A DNA stretch of 64,000 nucleotides from JAXMBX01 sp046349635 (GTDB taxonomy: Bacteria > Planctomycetota > Planctomycetia > Planctomycetales > Planctomycetaceae). Positions 28,146-37,233 of the stretch are shown piece by piece. The position numbers and the translations under genes were made by a program. Within the stretch, counting starts at the first letter, position 1; each line of letters begins with the position of its first letter. The stretch is taken from NCBI GenBank assembly GCA_046349635.1, contig JAXMBX010000004.1:1-64000 (forward strand). The letters run 5' to 3'. Below the pieces are notes generated by a model, which made no database searches, was not told where the DNA came from, and saw only the letters and a list, made by a program, of their open reading frames with translations.

Positions 28146-29504
28146 ATGAAGAGCCTTTTCGGAACTTGGGTTGGGATTGTCTCGTGCCTGTTGTTTGTGG
28201 CGCAAATGAAAGCGGCATTTCCGGCAGAGACGTTTCCAGAAGGCTGGTCAGCCATGGCCCCCCGCGAGGAGATTCGTCCGGAATTTTCCTCCATTTCCAA
28301 AGGAGGACCAAAGGGGAACGGGAGTCTGGTGATTCACCACGACCAGCGTGAGGGGCTCGACGGCTGGTTTCAAAAGACATTTGCAGTGAAGGGGGGTGAA
28401 TTCGTCCGGTTTCAGGCCATGAGAAAAGCGACGAATGTCAGCGTGCCGAGAAGAAGTGCGCTGGTGCGGATCTTGTGGCAGAACGATAGGGGAGATAAAG
28501 TCTCTGCAGCAGTGTCTCAGGAATTGATTCACGAACTGGGGCATACACCGTCGGCCGAGCCGGAGCATCCTGTCGATGGTGTCACTGATTCGCAGGGGTG
28601 GACGACCGTGTCCGGCGTGTATCCCGTACCTCCCCAGGCAACGCGGGCCGTCGTGGAGTTGCATCTGCAGTGGGCACCCGGCGGAAGCGTGGAGTGGAGC
28701 AATGTCTCGCTGGCACCCGCCTCTGCACCCGTGCCAAGAAAGGTCAGGTTGGCGACCGTTCATTACCGACCCACCGGGAAATCCGCGCGTGAGAACTGCG
28801 AGGAGTATGCGCCACTTATCGCCGAAGCAGCCGCCAAAAAAGCGGATCTTGTGGTGTTGGGGGAAACCGTTCCGTATGTGAACGTCCAAAAGAAGCCGCA
28901 TGAAACCGCGGAGAGCATTCCCGGCCCGACGACTGAGTATTTCGGCCGTCTCTCCAAAGGGCATCACCTGCATATTGTGCTGAGCCTGTACGAGCGGGAG
29001 AAACATCTCGTTTACAACACGGCGGTGCTGCTCGGGCCGGAGGGAGAGTTGATCGGGAAGTATCGAAAGGTCTGCCTGCCGCATGGAGAAGTCGATCAGG
29101 GAGTCGCTCCCGGAAACGACTATCCGGTGTTCGATACGAAAATCGGCAGGGTCGGAATGATGATCTGTTATGACGGGTTTTATCCGGAGGTGGCAAGGGA
29201 ATTGTCGAACCGGGGGGCGGAGGTGATTGCGTGGCCGGTGTGGGGGTGCAATCCCAGGTTGGGGGCAGCTCGCGCCTGCGAAAATCACGTTTATGTCGTG
29301 AGCAGCACATTTACCGACGCCAAAGCGAACTGGATGATATCGGCCATCTACGACCAGAGCGGCAAGCCGCTGGCACAGGCCGGCGTGTGGGGAACGGTGG
29401 CGGTCGGGGAGGTGGATCTCGGCCGGCCTTACATCGGCCCTTGGAACCTGGGGGATTTCCACTCGATGATTTCCCGCCATCGACCGGTCGAAAAGGGAGA
29501 ATGA
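28146..29504 (+). CDS. Secreted carbon-nitrogen hydrolase (nitrilase family) with N-terminal beta domain
   Basis: A 452-aa protein from the ATG at 28146, where a signal peptide starts (MKSLFGTWVGIVSCLLFVAQ). Residues about 30-195 look like a beta-sandwich, carbohydrate-binding-like domain (GSLVIHHDQREG, WTTVSGVYPVP, VVELHLQWAPGGSVEW). The hydrolase domain follows with the Glu-Lys-Cys triad: E240 in VVLGETVPY, K308 in GKYRKVCLP and C341 in MMICYDGFYPEVAR. Such enzymes hydrolyse amides or nitriles. Secreted forms with a binding domain are uncommon; the substrate is unknown. The promoter region (28004-28145) is shared with the divergent gene. Confidence 0.82.
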   Translation: MKSLFGTWVGIVSCLLFVAQMKAAFPAETFPEGWSAMAPREEIRPEFSSISKGGPKGNGSLVIHHDQREGLDGWFQKTFAVKGGEFVRFQAMRKATNVSVPRRSALVRILWQNDRGDKVSAAVSQELIHELGHTPSAEPEHPVDGVTDSQGWTTVSGVYPVPPQATRAVVELHLQWAPGGSVEWSNVSLAPASAPVPRKVRLATVHYRPTGKSARENCEEYAPLIAEAAAKKADLVVLGETVPYVNVQKKPHETAESIPGPTTEYFGRLSKGHHLHIVLSLYEREKHLVYNTAVLLGPEGELIGKYRKVCLPHGEVDQGVAPGNDYPVFDTKIGRVGMMICYDGFYPEVARELSNRGAEVIAWPVWGCNPRLGAARACENHVYVVSSTFTDAKANWMISAIYDQSGKPLAQAGVWGTVAVGEVDLGRPYIGPWNLGDFHSMISRHRPVEKGE

Positions 29505-29696
29505 AATTTCCGTTAACGCGGCACGCATCTCTTTTTCCCATTTCCGTTAAGGAGGGGGATTTCTGGAAAAAGAAAAAATTTCCGAAAAAAGCCCGTCCCA
29601 AATCCAAAGTTCTCTCGCCCAGAGGCTGGATTGAGCCGTCCGTCACAGTGTCGTGACGTGGCTGCTCAAACCAACTGGAGTGGCGAGAGACACTAA
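29505..29696. promoter_or_regulatory. Upstream region with inverted-repeat site CGTCAC-N6-GTGACG
   Basis: A perfect 6-bp inverted repeat with a 6-bp spacer (29641-29658) lies about 40 bp before the ATG at 29697 and would suit a dimeric regulator. A direct repeat TTTCCGTTAA occurs at about 29508 and 29540, the second followed by GGAGGGGG. No regulator is assigned. Confidence 0.35.
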
Positions 29697-31946
29697 ATGG
29701 ATCAAAACGCCTGGTCTGCCGCGGTCTTGGGCCTTTGGAGAAATTCCGAACGGGCACACCGTCGGAGAGGGATGTGTCGGGAACTGGATTGCCTGGAAAG
29801 CCGGGTGCTCCCGGCGACCGTCTCGATTATTTCGACCCCGGCGGCATCGTCGACCGGAGTGGGAAAGATCAGCTCCACGAAGGGGGCAGACGAGGGACTC
29901 CCCTATTGGACACAGGATGCCTTCGTCAATCTCCCGGAAAATTCTCCCCTTCCGACCTATAAATCCGGGAGCTTTCAATCGTCCGGCGATGTCGTGATGA
30001 AGGTGGTTGGGGAAAAGGGAGAGGTGGCAGGGGATCCGGTCAAGGTCTCGCTGGATATCTACTCCAGCGGCTGGTGGGCAGACGATCCTCAGGGGCCGGA
30101 GGGGAATAACATCACCCTGAAAGTCGGTTACCAGACTCCGAATGACATTTACTCGGACTCGAGAGGGCATGCCGGAGGTGACCCCAACTGGGGAACGGCC
30201 TACCATTTTCAAGACTTGGTGACCAGAGACATCGAGACCACCGTCGGCGCGACGCTGACGTTTCATGTCGTGCATTCGGGCTATTCAAATCCCTTCCTCG
30301 ATTACTATCCGACAAATGATTTTAAAGGGGGGTATGGTGATTACATCGAAAGCCATTTATCGTTCGTGGTCACCGATGTCGAGTACCTGGTCGAGGAACT
30401 GCAGGTTCTGACGTTTGACGATGACATTAAGGACCCCAATATCTTTGGGCCTTACTTGGGGGGTGTTCAGTTTCCCGTCAATTTCGATACGGTCGATCCA
30501 TTTGTCGGAACAGACCCGATCAAGACGGTGAAGTGGACACTGGACGGAACGACACGGACAGCCGATTCGAATTTCGATTTCACCTATAACGTGGGGGGCC
30601 TGACCGCCGGGGATCACGCACTCCGAGTCACCGCATATGACGCGAACAACAAGGTCGTGGGACGCAGTCCGGAGATGAAGATTCGGGTCATCAAGCAACT
30701 GGACTTTGAGTTGCAGGCGGAGGAAAAACCCGGAACGCTGGTCAACGACACGGACAGCCGGTTTTTCAATGGGACTAAGGCTGAGGTCAAGTTTGTGGGG
30801 ACAGTGAAGGCCTTCCCGACCTATTATCGGGACACCTTCGATGTCCCGGCATGGATACGGATCGGGACCACGACCTATGACATCACGAATCTCAGCAAAA
30901 GCACTGATGCAGACTACAAATTCACGTTTGATGCTGATGTCGGTGCGCTGCCCGTGGGGTCGGCATCCGTCGATTTCGTCGTCCACGGAATTCTGGAAAC
31001 CGCGTTCGGTGACCAGCCTGAACATCTGGAAGTCGTAAAGGCCCCGACATGGCTGGCTTCCGGGAAACCGGTGTTCGATTCGGCAACTGGGCAGTACAAA
31101 TGGACCGACGTGAATCTGGGACAGATCAAAGTCGATGCCCCCCAGATTTCCAGCGGTCAGAGTTGGCTGGATGATACCTTCAAGAAAGGAAAGAAAAAGG
31201 GGCTGACAAAATCCGGCGCGTCGGTGGCCGCTTTCGTGAGCGTACAGGCGCCGATCAGCATCAAGGAAAAGCCGACGTACAACAATGGACGGCTGGAGGC
31301 ACAGGCCAGCCTGATGGGGAAAACGATCCTCCCTCTCACAACGTACGGCACAGGAGCGGTCAACATCGGCGGGACGCTCGATCCGAAGACATTGGATCCG
31401 ACCGGATTCGGCGTGCAATTAACACAGCCGATTCAGGTGGCCCAATTCCAACTGACGGATTCCCACAAGGTCAAAGTCGATCTGCTGGACAAAGTGGTGC
31501 CGGGATTCGAATGGTTGCTGGACGTGTCTGCGATTGGCCAAGTCGGGCCGACGGTCGGAACGGTGCGAATCAACGCGGGGATCGGACTGACGAAGCAGGG
31601 AGACCAGGTGGTATTCGATTCCTCCAAGACCTTTGTCGGATTGGCGAATTCCACGATTGAGGGATCCGGCAGCGTGGGACTCAAGGTTCAGGTGCTGAAG
31701 GGGTATGTTCTGGACGCGGAGGCGGTCGTCTCCTTCAAGCCGAAGATCACGGTAAACCTCGACGCCCACTTCAAGGGGGCGGTCGGCTCCCCTGAATTTT
31801 CGAACGTGATTTTCGTCGTGGCTGGGGAGCTGGGCTACAACGCCTGGGTTTCCGCAGATTCAAAATTAAACCCCGGAAAACCCCAGAAATGGGAATCGGG
31901 TGAGAAAACCCTGGGGCCTTACAAGCTGGTGGACTATCACGGTTGA
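29697..31946 (+). CDS. Large surface protein with LEPR-XLL-type N-terminus
   Basis: A 749-aa protein. The N-terminus has a basic region and the motif CLESRVLPAT (about 32-42), matching the LEPR-XLL element found at the start of many planctomycete extracellular proteins. After it come beta-rich domains. One at about 220-330 has an Ig/PKD-like pattern (VKWTLDGT, FTYNVGGLTAGDHALRVTAYD). The C-terminal half (about 480-749) is Gly-rich beta structure with KVDLLDKVVPGFEWLLDVS. There is no C-terminal anchor or sorting signal. It is followed 57 bp later by a small protein with the same N-terminal motif. Binding or structural role; no enzyme motif. Confidence 0.65.
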   Translation: MDQNAWSAAVLGLWRNSERAHRRRGMCRELDCLESRVLPATVSIISTPAASSTGVGKISSTKGADEGLPYWTQDAFVNLPENSPLPTYKSGSFQSSGDVVMKVVGEKGEVAGDPVKVSLDIYSSGWWADDPQGPEGNNITLKVGYQTPNDIYSDSRGHAGGDPNWGTAYHFQDLVTRDIETTVGATLTFHVVHSGYSNPFLDYYPTNDFKGGYGDYIESHLSFVVTDVEYLVEELQVLTFDDDIKDPNIFGPYLGGVQFPVNFDTVDPFVGTDPIKTVKWTLDGTTRTADSNFDFTYNVGGLTAGDHALRVTAYDANNKVVGRSPEMKIRVIKQLDFELQAEEKPGTLVNDTDSRFFNGTKAEVKFVGTVKAFPTYYRDTFDVPAWIRIGTTTYDITNLSKSTDADYKFTFDADVGALPVGSASVDFVVHGILETAFGDQPEHLEVVKAPTWLASGKPVFDSATGQYKWTDVNLGQIKVDAPQISSGQSWLDDTFKKGKKKGLTKSGASVAAFVSVQAPISIKEKPTYNNGRLEAQASLMGKTILPLTTYGTGAVNIGGTLDPKTLDPTGFGVQLTQPIQVAQFQLTDSHKVKVDLLDKVVPGFEWLLDVSAIGQVGPTVGTVRINAGIGLTKQGDQVVFDSSKTFVGLANSTIEGSGSVGLKVQVLKGYVLDAEAVVSFKPKITVNLDAHFKGAVGSPEFSNVIFVVAGELGYNAWVSADSKLNPGKPQKWESGEKTLGPYKLVDYHG

Positions 31947-32003
31947 CGATTGAGTCGCCGTTTCAATGTCTCGTTTCAGATTTATTCTTCAGGAGTGCGC
32001 AGC

Positions 32004-32519
32004 ATGCTCAACGTCATGAGAGAGTTAGTAAAGAAAATGATGTCCGAGGGAGGTTCAATCCGTCGACGCTCCCGTCGTGGATTCAGCGGAGATCTTCAAA
32101 ACCTGGAGGGGCGGCAGTTGTTGGCGGCCCATGTATTGAAGCATGGGGCCGTAGCAGCGGAAGTGTCCGTGGAAAAGGCCAAACCCGCGGCCGCGACTCC
32201 GGGAGACTTCTCCGGAGACTGGAACGTGACGACAGATCAATTCAATGCGGTCGTAGTTGTGAATCAAACCGGGAATCGTGCGAACGCGCAGATTACGATT
32301 GAAGATCTGTCCCCATCAACCGTGAACGTCAAGATCAAGGGTAATTCATTTATCGCGAAGGGACAGTTTCCGGTTCCGGTCCCCGGCGTCGGCAACGTCA
32401 ATGCCAAGGTCAAGTTGACTGGAACGTTGGATGGACCGGATGCGTTTCACGGCACGATCGCGGGGAAAGCTGGCGGCCAGAAACTGACAATCCCCTACAC
32501 GGCAGCCCGGAAGCTCTAG
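32004..32519 (+). CDS. Small secreted protein with LEPR-XLL-type N-terminus
   Basis: A 171-aa protein from the ATG at 32004 with AGGAG 8 bases upstream; the frame extends to 31950 without a good site. The basic N-terminus (RRRSRRGFSG) is followed by LEGRQLLAAH (about 34-43). Residues 70-171 form a single beta-rich domain (GDFSGDWNVTTDQFNAVVVV, TGTLDGPDAFHGTIAGK) resembling a small lipocalin-like or DUF-type beta-barrel that starts with a G-x-W motif. It lies 57 bp after the large LEPR-XLL gene on the same strand and is probably co-transcribed. Function unknown. Confidence 0.65.
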   Translation: MLNVMRELVKKMMSEGGSIRRRSRRGFSGDLQNLEGRQLLAAHVLKHGAVAAEVSVEKAKPAAATPGDFSGDWNVTTDQFNAVVVVNQTGNRANAQITIEDLSPSTVNVKIKGNSFIAKGQFPVPVPGVGNVNAKVKLTGTLDGPDAFHGTIAGKAGGQKLTIPYTAARKL

Positions 32520-32826
32520 AACCGGTCCGTGGTGTTCTACACTGGTTGAGATCGAAAGGTCGGGAGCAGACGTTCCCGGCCTTTCGCATTTCATTCGGAG
32601 AGGGTGAGAGTCTCTCTCGACGAGTCCAATGGCTTGGCAAGTGGCATGGTATTCGCTTCGCGTTTTAACGTGGAACGTCGCACGTTCCCCTCCAGATTAA
32701 ACGCTTTCGAAGAAGTTCCTGCCCGGTTCGGGAATGTGCCTTCGAGAAGCGGATTGTCAAAGACAGCCGGCTTTTCGATACTGTTGTTGATGTCCCGCTT
32801 ATCGTCCTTGCAATATTTTAAAGCGG
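32520..32826. other. Intergenic region with hairpin terminator at 32553-32586
   Basis: The 307 bp between convergent genes hold a strong hairpin (CGAAAGGTCGGGA at 32553-32565 with TCCCGGCCTTTCG at 32574-32586, one G-T pair), likely the terminator of the LEPR-XLL pair. A smaller GGAACGT/ACGTTCC hairpin lies near 32670. Short frames on both strands here have no coding support. Confidence 0.6.
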
Positions 32827-33831
32827 CTATTTTGCCTGGTTCATACGCTGCAAATCGCGCCATGTGACGATTTTGATTCGTCGGCTCTGAAGGGCGTCCC
32901 GAATTTCCGCAGACATAAATGCTTGAGTGTCCGCTTCACGTCGCGAAGCATGGGGAGGCAATGGGCCTTCCGGCCGGTTGTATCCGCAGTGGATCAGAAT
33001 TTCCGACTGGCCCGGGGCAAGGTCTGAAATAGTTTCCAGAAAATATTGGAGCTTATTTCGCGGTGCCTGGTTGTAATTGTCTGTCTCAATGAAATCCAGC
33101 AACGGCATCCTGCGTTGCTGCTGCTCTTTGACTGCCTGCTGGTAAGCATCCTTGGCTGAGAGCATTGCGCTCCCCACTTCTTTTTCGGGGAATTCCCGGT
33201 GCAAGCGGACTGGTAGATCATAATGCTTGCCCAGTCGGATGTAGAGATTCAGCAAATCGGGCCGCTGCAAGAGTACGAACATATGATGGTCCAAATGTGA
33301 CACGCGGATTCCCGCCTTGAGGGCCATGTCGATTTGGGCTCGGAGTTCCATTTCAACCTCTTCGAGCCTGGCGTGCGTGGCGACTTCTTCAGAGGTGGGC
33401 CAAAAGCTTCCATCCGGCCGAACCAGGCTGGGAACTTGCTCGCGAGGAAGTAATGGCCCCCATCGCAGCCAGGGAACCTCGCACGTGAGATGGAGGTGGA
33501 CGCCAAAGTCTCTCGTGGGATTGTTACGGGCATAGTTCGCAATTTCGGCGAAGCCAGGACTATTCACCAGGATGCTGGCGGAAGAGACCACACCTTTTTC
33601 CATGGCGTCGATCGTGGCAAGGTTGACGGAGTGGCACATTCCGGCATCGTCCGAGTGAATGAGCAGGTAACGGGGCTGGCCGAAGATGTCTTGCCAGTAG
33701 ATCGCCAGCAGGTTCACCCCGAGAACTGTCAGGGCAATCAGGATCATTCTGATTCCCGGCCAGTAGCGTTTTACCGGGTTGGAACGTGTTGCTCCGTTAC
33801 CCAGCAACTTTTCCGGGAGTGCGTTAGTCAT
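32827..33831 (-). CDS. ChbG/YdjC-type carbohydrate deacetylase, membrane-anchored
   Basis: A 334-aa protein from the ATG at 33831 (an in-frame ATG also at 33873). An N-terminal membrane helix (about 27-46, IRMILIALTVLGVNLLAIYW) is followed by the YdjC/ChbG metal-binding motifs: HSDDAGM (about 60), VHLHLTCE, and SHLDHHM. A late Asn/His segment (ILIHCGYNRPEG) is also typical. ChbG removes an acetyl group from chito-oligosaccharides; here the enzyme faces the periplasm. It is divergent from the redox cassette that starts at 34250, with 418 bp between. Substrate uncertain. Confidence 0.82.
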   Translation of the reverse strand: MTNALPEKLLGNGATRSNPVKRYWPGIRMILIALTVLGVNLLAIYWQDIFGQPRYLLIHSDDAGMCHSVNLATIDAMEKGVVSSASILVNSPGFAEIANYARNNPTRDFGVHLHLTCEVPWLRWGPLLPREQVPSLVRPDGSFWPTSEEVATHARLEEVEMELRAQIDMALKAGIRVSHLDHHMFVLLQRPDLLNLYIRLGKHYDLPVRLHREFPEKEVGSAMLSAKDAYQQAVKEQQQRRMPLLDFIETDNYNQAPRNKLQYFLETISDLAPGQSEILIHCGYNRPEGPLPPHASRREADTQAFMSAEIRDALQSRRIKIVTWRDLQRMNQAK

Positions 33832-34249
33832 AATGGTTAGCAGGTGAATGCTCTGTTGACGTGATCGTTTCAACGCAAGATACTAAGGCCGATATTTGTG
33901 TCGCATCAGATAAGTACGTTCGATCAGGAAAGCACTTCTCTTTAGAATGCGTCTACAAAACGGAGTATGGATATTAAGAATAAGTCTCTCGTTATTTCTA
34001 TATGAAGTCTCGCCGAAATATGACGGAGAGCACATCACAACGAAAAACCGCGGCAACGTGGATCTTCACCTAGTGCAATCGCGATGCAGCGTAAGTTTAT
34101 CCAAAGGATACTTTGCGGAGTAGAGACAGGATGACAACTAGTGGGGTGGCCGGCGGAACCAGTGTGGGATTGTCCTGGGGGACTCTGGGGGACGTGAGGA
34201 GTTTGGCTCGACGAGCGTGCCTGTGACTTGCCTGAGGCGGTGTATTCAC
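33832..34249. other. AT-rich divergent intergenic region
   Basis: 418 bp between divergent genes, clearly AT-richer (about 33890-34110) than the neighbouring coding DNA, with several TA-rich stretches that could serve promoters in both directions. No specific promoter, repeat or RNA gene could be fixed. Confidence 0.4.
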
Positions 34250-35266
34250 ATGATCCCTGAACCGTTCGAAGATCCGCCGCGCGCAGTAGTGACGGGCCTG
34301 TGGTGGCAGACTCTCATGACGCGTTCCGCGGTGCCGAACTTGCAGCGTCGGCTTTTGAATACAATTCCTGCGGTGTTGTGTGCGGCGGCATTCCTGAAAT
34401 GGATTCAGTATCTTGGCAATCCTTCTGAATCGTCGCCTCTTCATATTCTGCAGATCCTGGTTGAACTTTTTGTCGCCGCCTGGTTTCTTGTGGGTATTTA
34501 CCAGCAGCAGCTGCGACTCGTGGCAATCCTGTGTTTTATCTGCTTCAGTCTCTATTCAACATATTCGGCGGCGGCCGGAGTGTCATCGTGCGGATGTTTT
34601 GGAGATCTGACCGTCAGTCCGTGGATTACTCTTGCCTTCGATCTCATCGCGACGATTGGCCTCATCTCCTGGCAACCGACCCTGGAGGGTGCGCCCGCCT
34701 GTTCCTCTCGTGGCAAACGGGGGGCCATCGTCCTCGTTATGCTGCTATCCGGCGTCCTCTTCCTGGCCCCTCTGAACAAATCGGTGCGCATAAGTCTGAC
34801 CCGGCTTTGGGATTCCTCTGGTCGTGAGACCGTTTTTCTGGATCCGGAGGAGTGGTTGGGAAAGCAGTTTCCCTTCCTGGACCTTGTCGAGATTCGTCAG
34901 GACTTGAAGGTCGGGACATGGTTGCTCGTCCTGCATCGGCATGACTGCCATAAATGCCGGGCTTTCTTGAATGACCTCGCCCAAGCCATCGCCGGGGAAG
35001 AGAGCAGATTCCGATTGCCGGCTGGGGCTGGCGTTGCGGTCATCGAGATTCCCCCCTATGGCAATGCGTCCGAAAACTCACGGATTGCGAGGGATCCTCG
35101 GATTGAGGAAAGGGCCGGGATGCAGGACAAGTGGACGTCAGGGCGACTCTCAGCGAAATATGTCTGGCGTGGACCTGTCCCGCATATTTTCCTGATGCGG
35201 AATGGCACCGTGTGGCAAGTCTTGTCCCCTGTTACCGGCAATCCCCCTGAAGCAATGCTGAAATGA
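34250..35266 (+). CDS. MauE/DoxX-like membrane protein fused to a thioredoxin-like domain
   Basis: A 338-aa protein (ATG 34250; a GTG at 34217 is also in frame). About five hydrophobic segments span residues 35-180. The motif SSCGCFGD (Cys at about 114 and 116) between helices is the signature of MauE/DoxX redox-associated membrane proteins. After about residue 190 comes a non-membrane domain with TWLLVLHRHDCHKCRAFL, a CxxC (CHKC, 233-236) like the thioredoxin active site. The order suggests a membrane thiol carrier passing electrons to or from its own external domain. MauE helps form disulfides in methylamine dehydrogenase. It heads a same-strand cassette reaching 41377. Confidence 0.72.
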   Translation: MIPEPFEDPPRAVVTGLWWQTLMTRSAVPNLQRRLLNTIPAVLCAAAFLKWIQYLGNPSESSPLHILQILVELFVAAWFLVGIYQQQLRLVAILCFICFSLYSTYSAAAGVSSCGCFGDLTVSPWITLAFDLIATIGLISWQPTLEGAPACSSRGKRGAIVLVMLLSGVLFLAPLNKSVRISLTRLWDSSGRETVFLDPEEWLGKQFPFLDLVEIRQDLKVGTWLLVLHRHDCHKCRAFLNDLAQAIAGEESRFRLPAGAGVAVIEIPPYGNASENSRIARDPRIEERAGMQDKWTSGRLSAKYVWRGPVPHIFLMRNGTVWQVLSPVTGNPPEAMLK

Positions 35267-35358
35267 GTCATCGAATCGGCGCAAAAACGAAGTTCAGCCA
35301 AATCGTCAGCACTTCACACGGTCTTCCCTCAAGAATTCGATGAGTAGAAGTTGCGGAC

Positions 35359-37120
35359 ATGATGACGCGCGGGTTCAAGCTGAAACTCATTATTTTTCTG
35401 CTCATGGGACTGCAGGTGTCATTGCTGTTCTGGAGCAGCACCCGCCACAGCCCCACCTGGGATGAACCGGCGCATCTGGCCGCCGGACTGTTCCAGTGGA
35501 ATTTTGGTTGTCATCAGGTCTACAAGGTCAATCCTCCGCTTGCGCATGTTGTTGCCGGATTTCCCCTGTTTTGGCAGGGTATCCGTTGCGACTGGTCGAT
35601 TGTGTCTGAGAATCCCGCGATCCGCTCTGAATTTGCACTTGGACATCGTCTGGAGTCAATGAATGCCGCAGAATTTCAGAACATGGTTGTTGTGGGGCGA
35701 TGGATGTGCATTCCGATCGCGCTGCTGGGGGCTTGGACCTGTTATGCCTGGGGTGCGGAACTCTATGGGACAGCGGCAGGCCTGTTATCGCTGAGTATGT
35801 GGTGTTTCTCGCCGGAGATTCTCGGCCATGCCCAACTTGTCACGACCGACGTGGCCGCGACGTCGTTCGGCGTTTTCGCGGCGTATTGTTTCTGGCGGTG
35901 GTGTTATCGGCCGATACTGAACCGGATGCTCTGGGCCGGACTGGCTCTCGGTTTGGCACTCAGTGCGAAATCGACCTGGATTGTTTTCATTCCGTTGTGG
36001 TTGGTCCTGGGATCTGTTTGTCTTGCCAATCGTTCATGGCGCGGACAATCCCGGCTGCAGTTCGGGACAGAATGTGCCCAACTCGCCGGAATAATGGTCC
36101 TCGGAGGATATGTCCTCTCTGCCTTGTATGGTTTTGATCGGTGTTTTCAGCGGCTCGATTCCTTTCCATTTGTGAGCAATGCCTTTTCGGCTCCGTCCCC
36201 CGAGACGACCGATCGCAATGCCCAGTCGCGGTTAAATCGATTCCAAGGCACAATGATCGGTTTTGTGCCGGTCCCGTTGCCGGCCGATTTTATTCAGGGA
36301 TTGACCTTCAAAAAGGACTTCGAACGAGCCCGCAAAGCCTCGTATTTGCGAGGGGAGATCCGGACAAAGCGGTTGGTGGTATTACTATCTGTATGGTCTT
36401 GCAATCAAGACGCCGGTCGGGACGCTCGTTCTGGTGATCGGCGGAGTTTTCTGGGCACTTCGAGAGCGGGGATTCTTTCGACGAAATGCGGCGCTGTGGG
36501 TTCCTCCGGTCCTGGTGCTTCTGATTGCAAGCATGAATACCGGCATGAATCATCACTTACGGTATGTGATGCCTGTCCTTCCATTTTGTTTTATTCTGGC
36601 AAGCCGAGTGGCTCGAGATCTTGGAGGACTGGGCAGGATGCGGCGAATGCTGGTCCTGACGGCGATGGTTTGGGCGGCCACAAGTGCTCTCGCGGTATAT
36701 CCGCACGGCCTGTCTTACTTCAATGAGTTCGTCGGTGGGCCAAGGAATGGAGACCTGCACCTCATTGGAAGCAATGTGGATTGGGGGCAGGATCTTTTGT
36801 TCCTTAAGCAATGGCTTGCCAAGCATCCGGACATTGGAACTGTCAGGCTGGCTTATTCCGGAGAAGTCGACCCTCGCACATTTGGCATTCAATTCGACCC
36901 ACCCCGTACTTGTGCCTCAAGGGAACCGGAACCCGTACAGAACTTCGATGGTTACACAGCGATCAGCATTAATTTTATCCGGGGCTATCTGGCGGAATAT
37001 CCGGATGGAAGGGGAGGAACAATCAGGCCAAAGGCAGGCGATTTCAGTTGTTATCGTCTCAAGGGTTTCGAAGAATCTGCAGGGTACTCCTTCAGGATCT
37101 TTTGCTCTCCCACGGAATAA
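35359..37120 (+). pseudogene. GT39/ArnT-like membrane glycosyltransferase, broken by one frameshift
   Basis: The first part (35359 to about 36366) encodes a membrane protein with the dolichyl-phosphate-mannose/ArnT-like motif SPTWDEPAHLA, then HRLESMNAAEF and several helices. The frame then changes. In the new frame translation continues QSGWWYYYLYGLAIKTPVGT, then MNHHLRYVMPVLPF, NVDWGQDLLFLKQWL, to a stop at 37120. Removing one A from the AAA at 36366-36368 restores a single 586-aa chain. Such enzymes move sugars from a lipid carrier to an external target. Either a real inactivation or a sequencing/assembly indel. All of it lies inside the redox cassette. Confidence 0.75.
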
Positions 37121-37145
37121 TAACGAAGGAAATAAAATATAGGGC

Positions 37146-37173
37146 TTGCATTTATATAAAATGCATGTACATT
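37146..37173 (+). promoter_or_regulatory. Possible promoter in AT-rich island before the DUF1573 gene
   Basis: TTGCAT (37146-37151), a 16-bp spacer and TACATT (37168-37173) lie in a strongly AT-rich island at 37121-37233, about 60 bp before the ATG at 37234. A perfect TGCATTT/AAATGCA hairpin (37147-37165) overlaps it. Confidence 0.35.
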
Positions 37174-37233
37174 AAGTACTCAAACCCATCTCAAAAGACT
37201 AAAGACCCGAAAATCTCAGGCCCCGGTTTATAA

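Noticed and set aside
32604..32867. Small plus-strand frame of 87 codons after the LEPR-XLL pair
   Set aside because: Overlaps the end of the YdjC-type gene and an inverted-repeat-rich intergenic region; no ribosome-binding site or motif.
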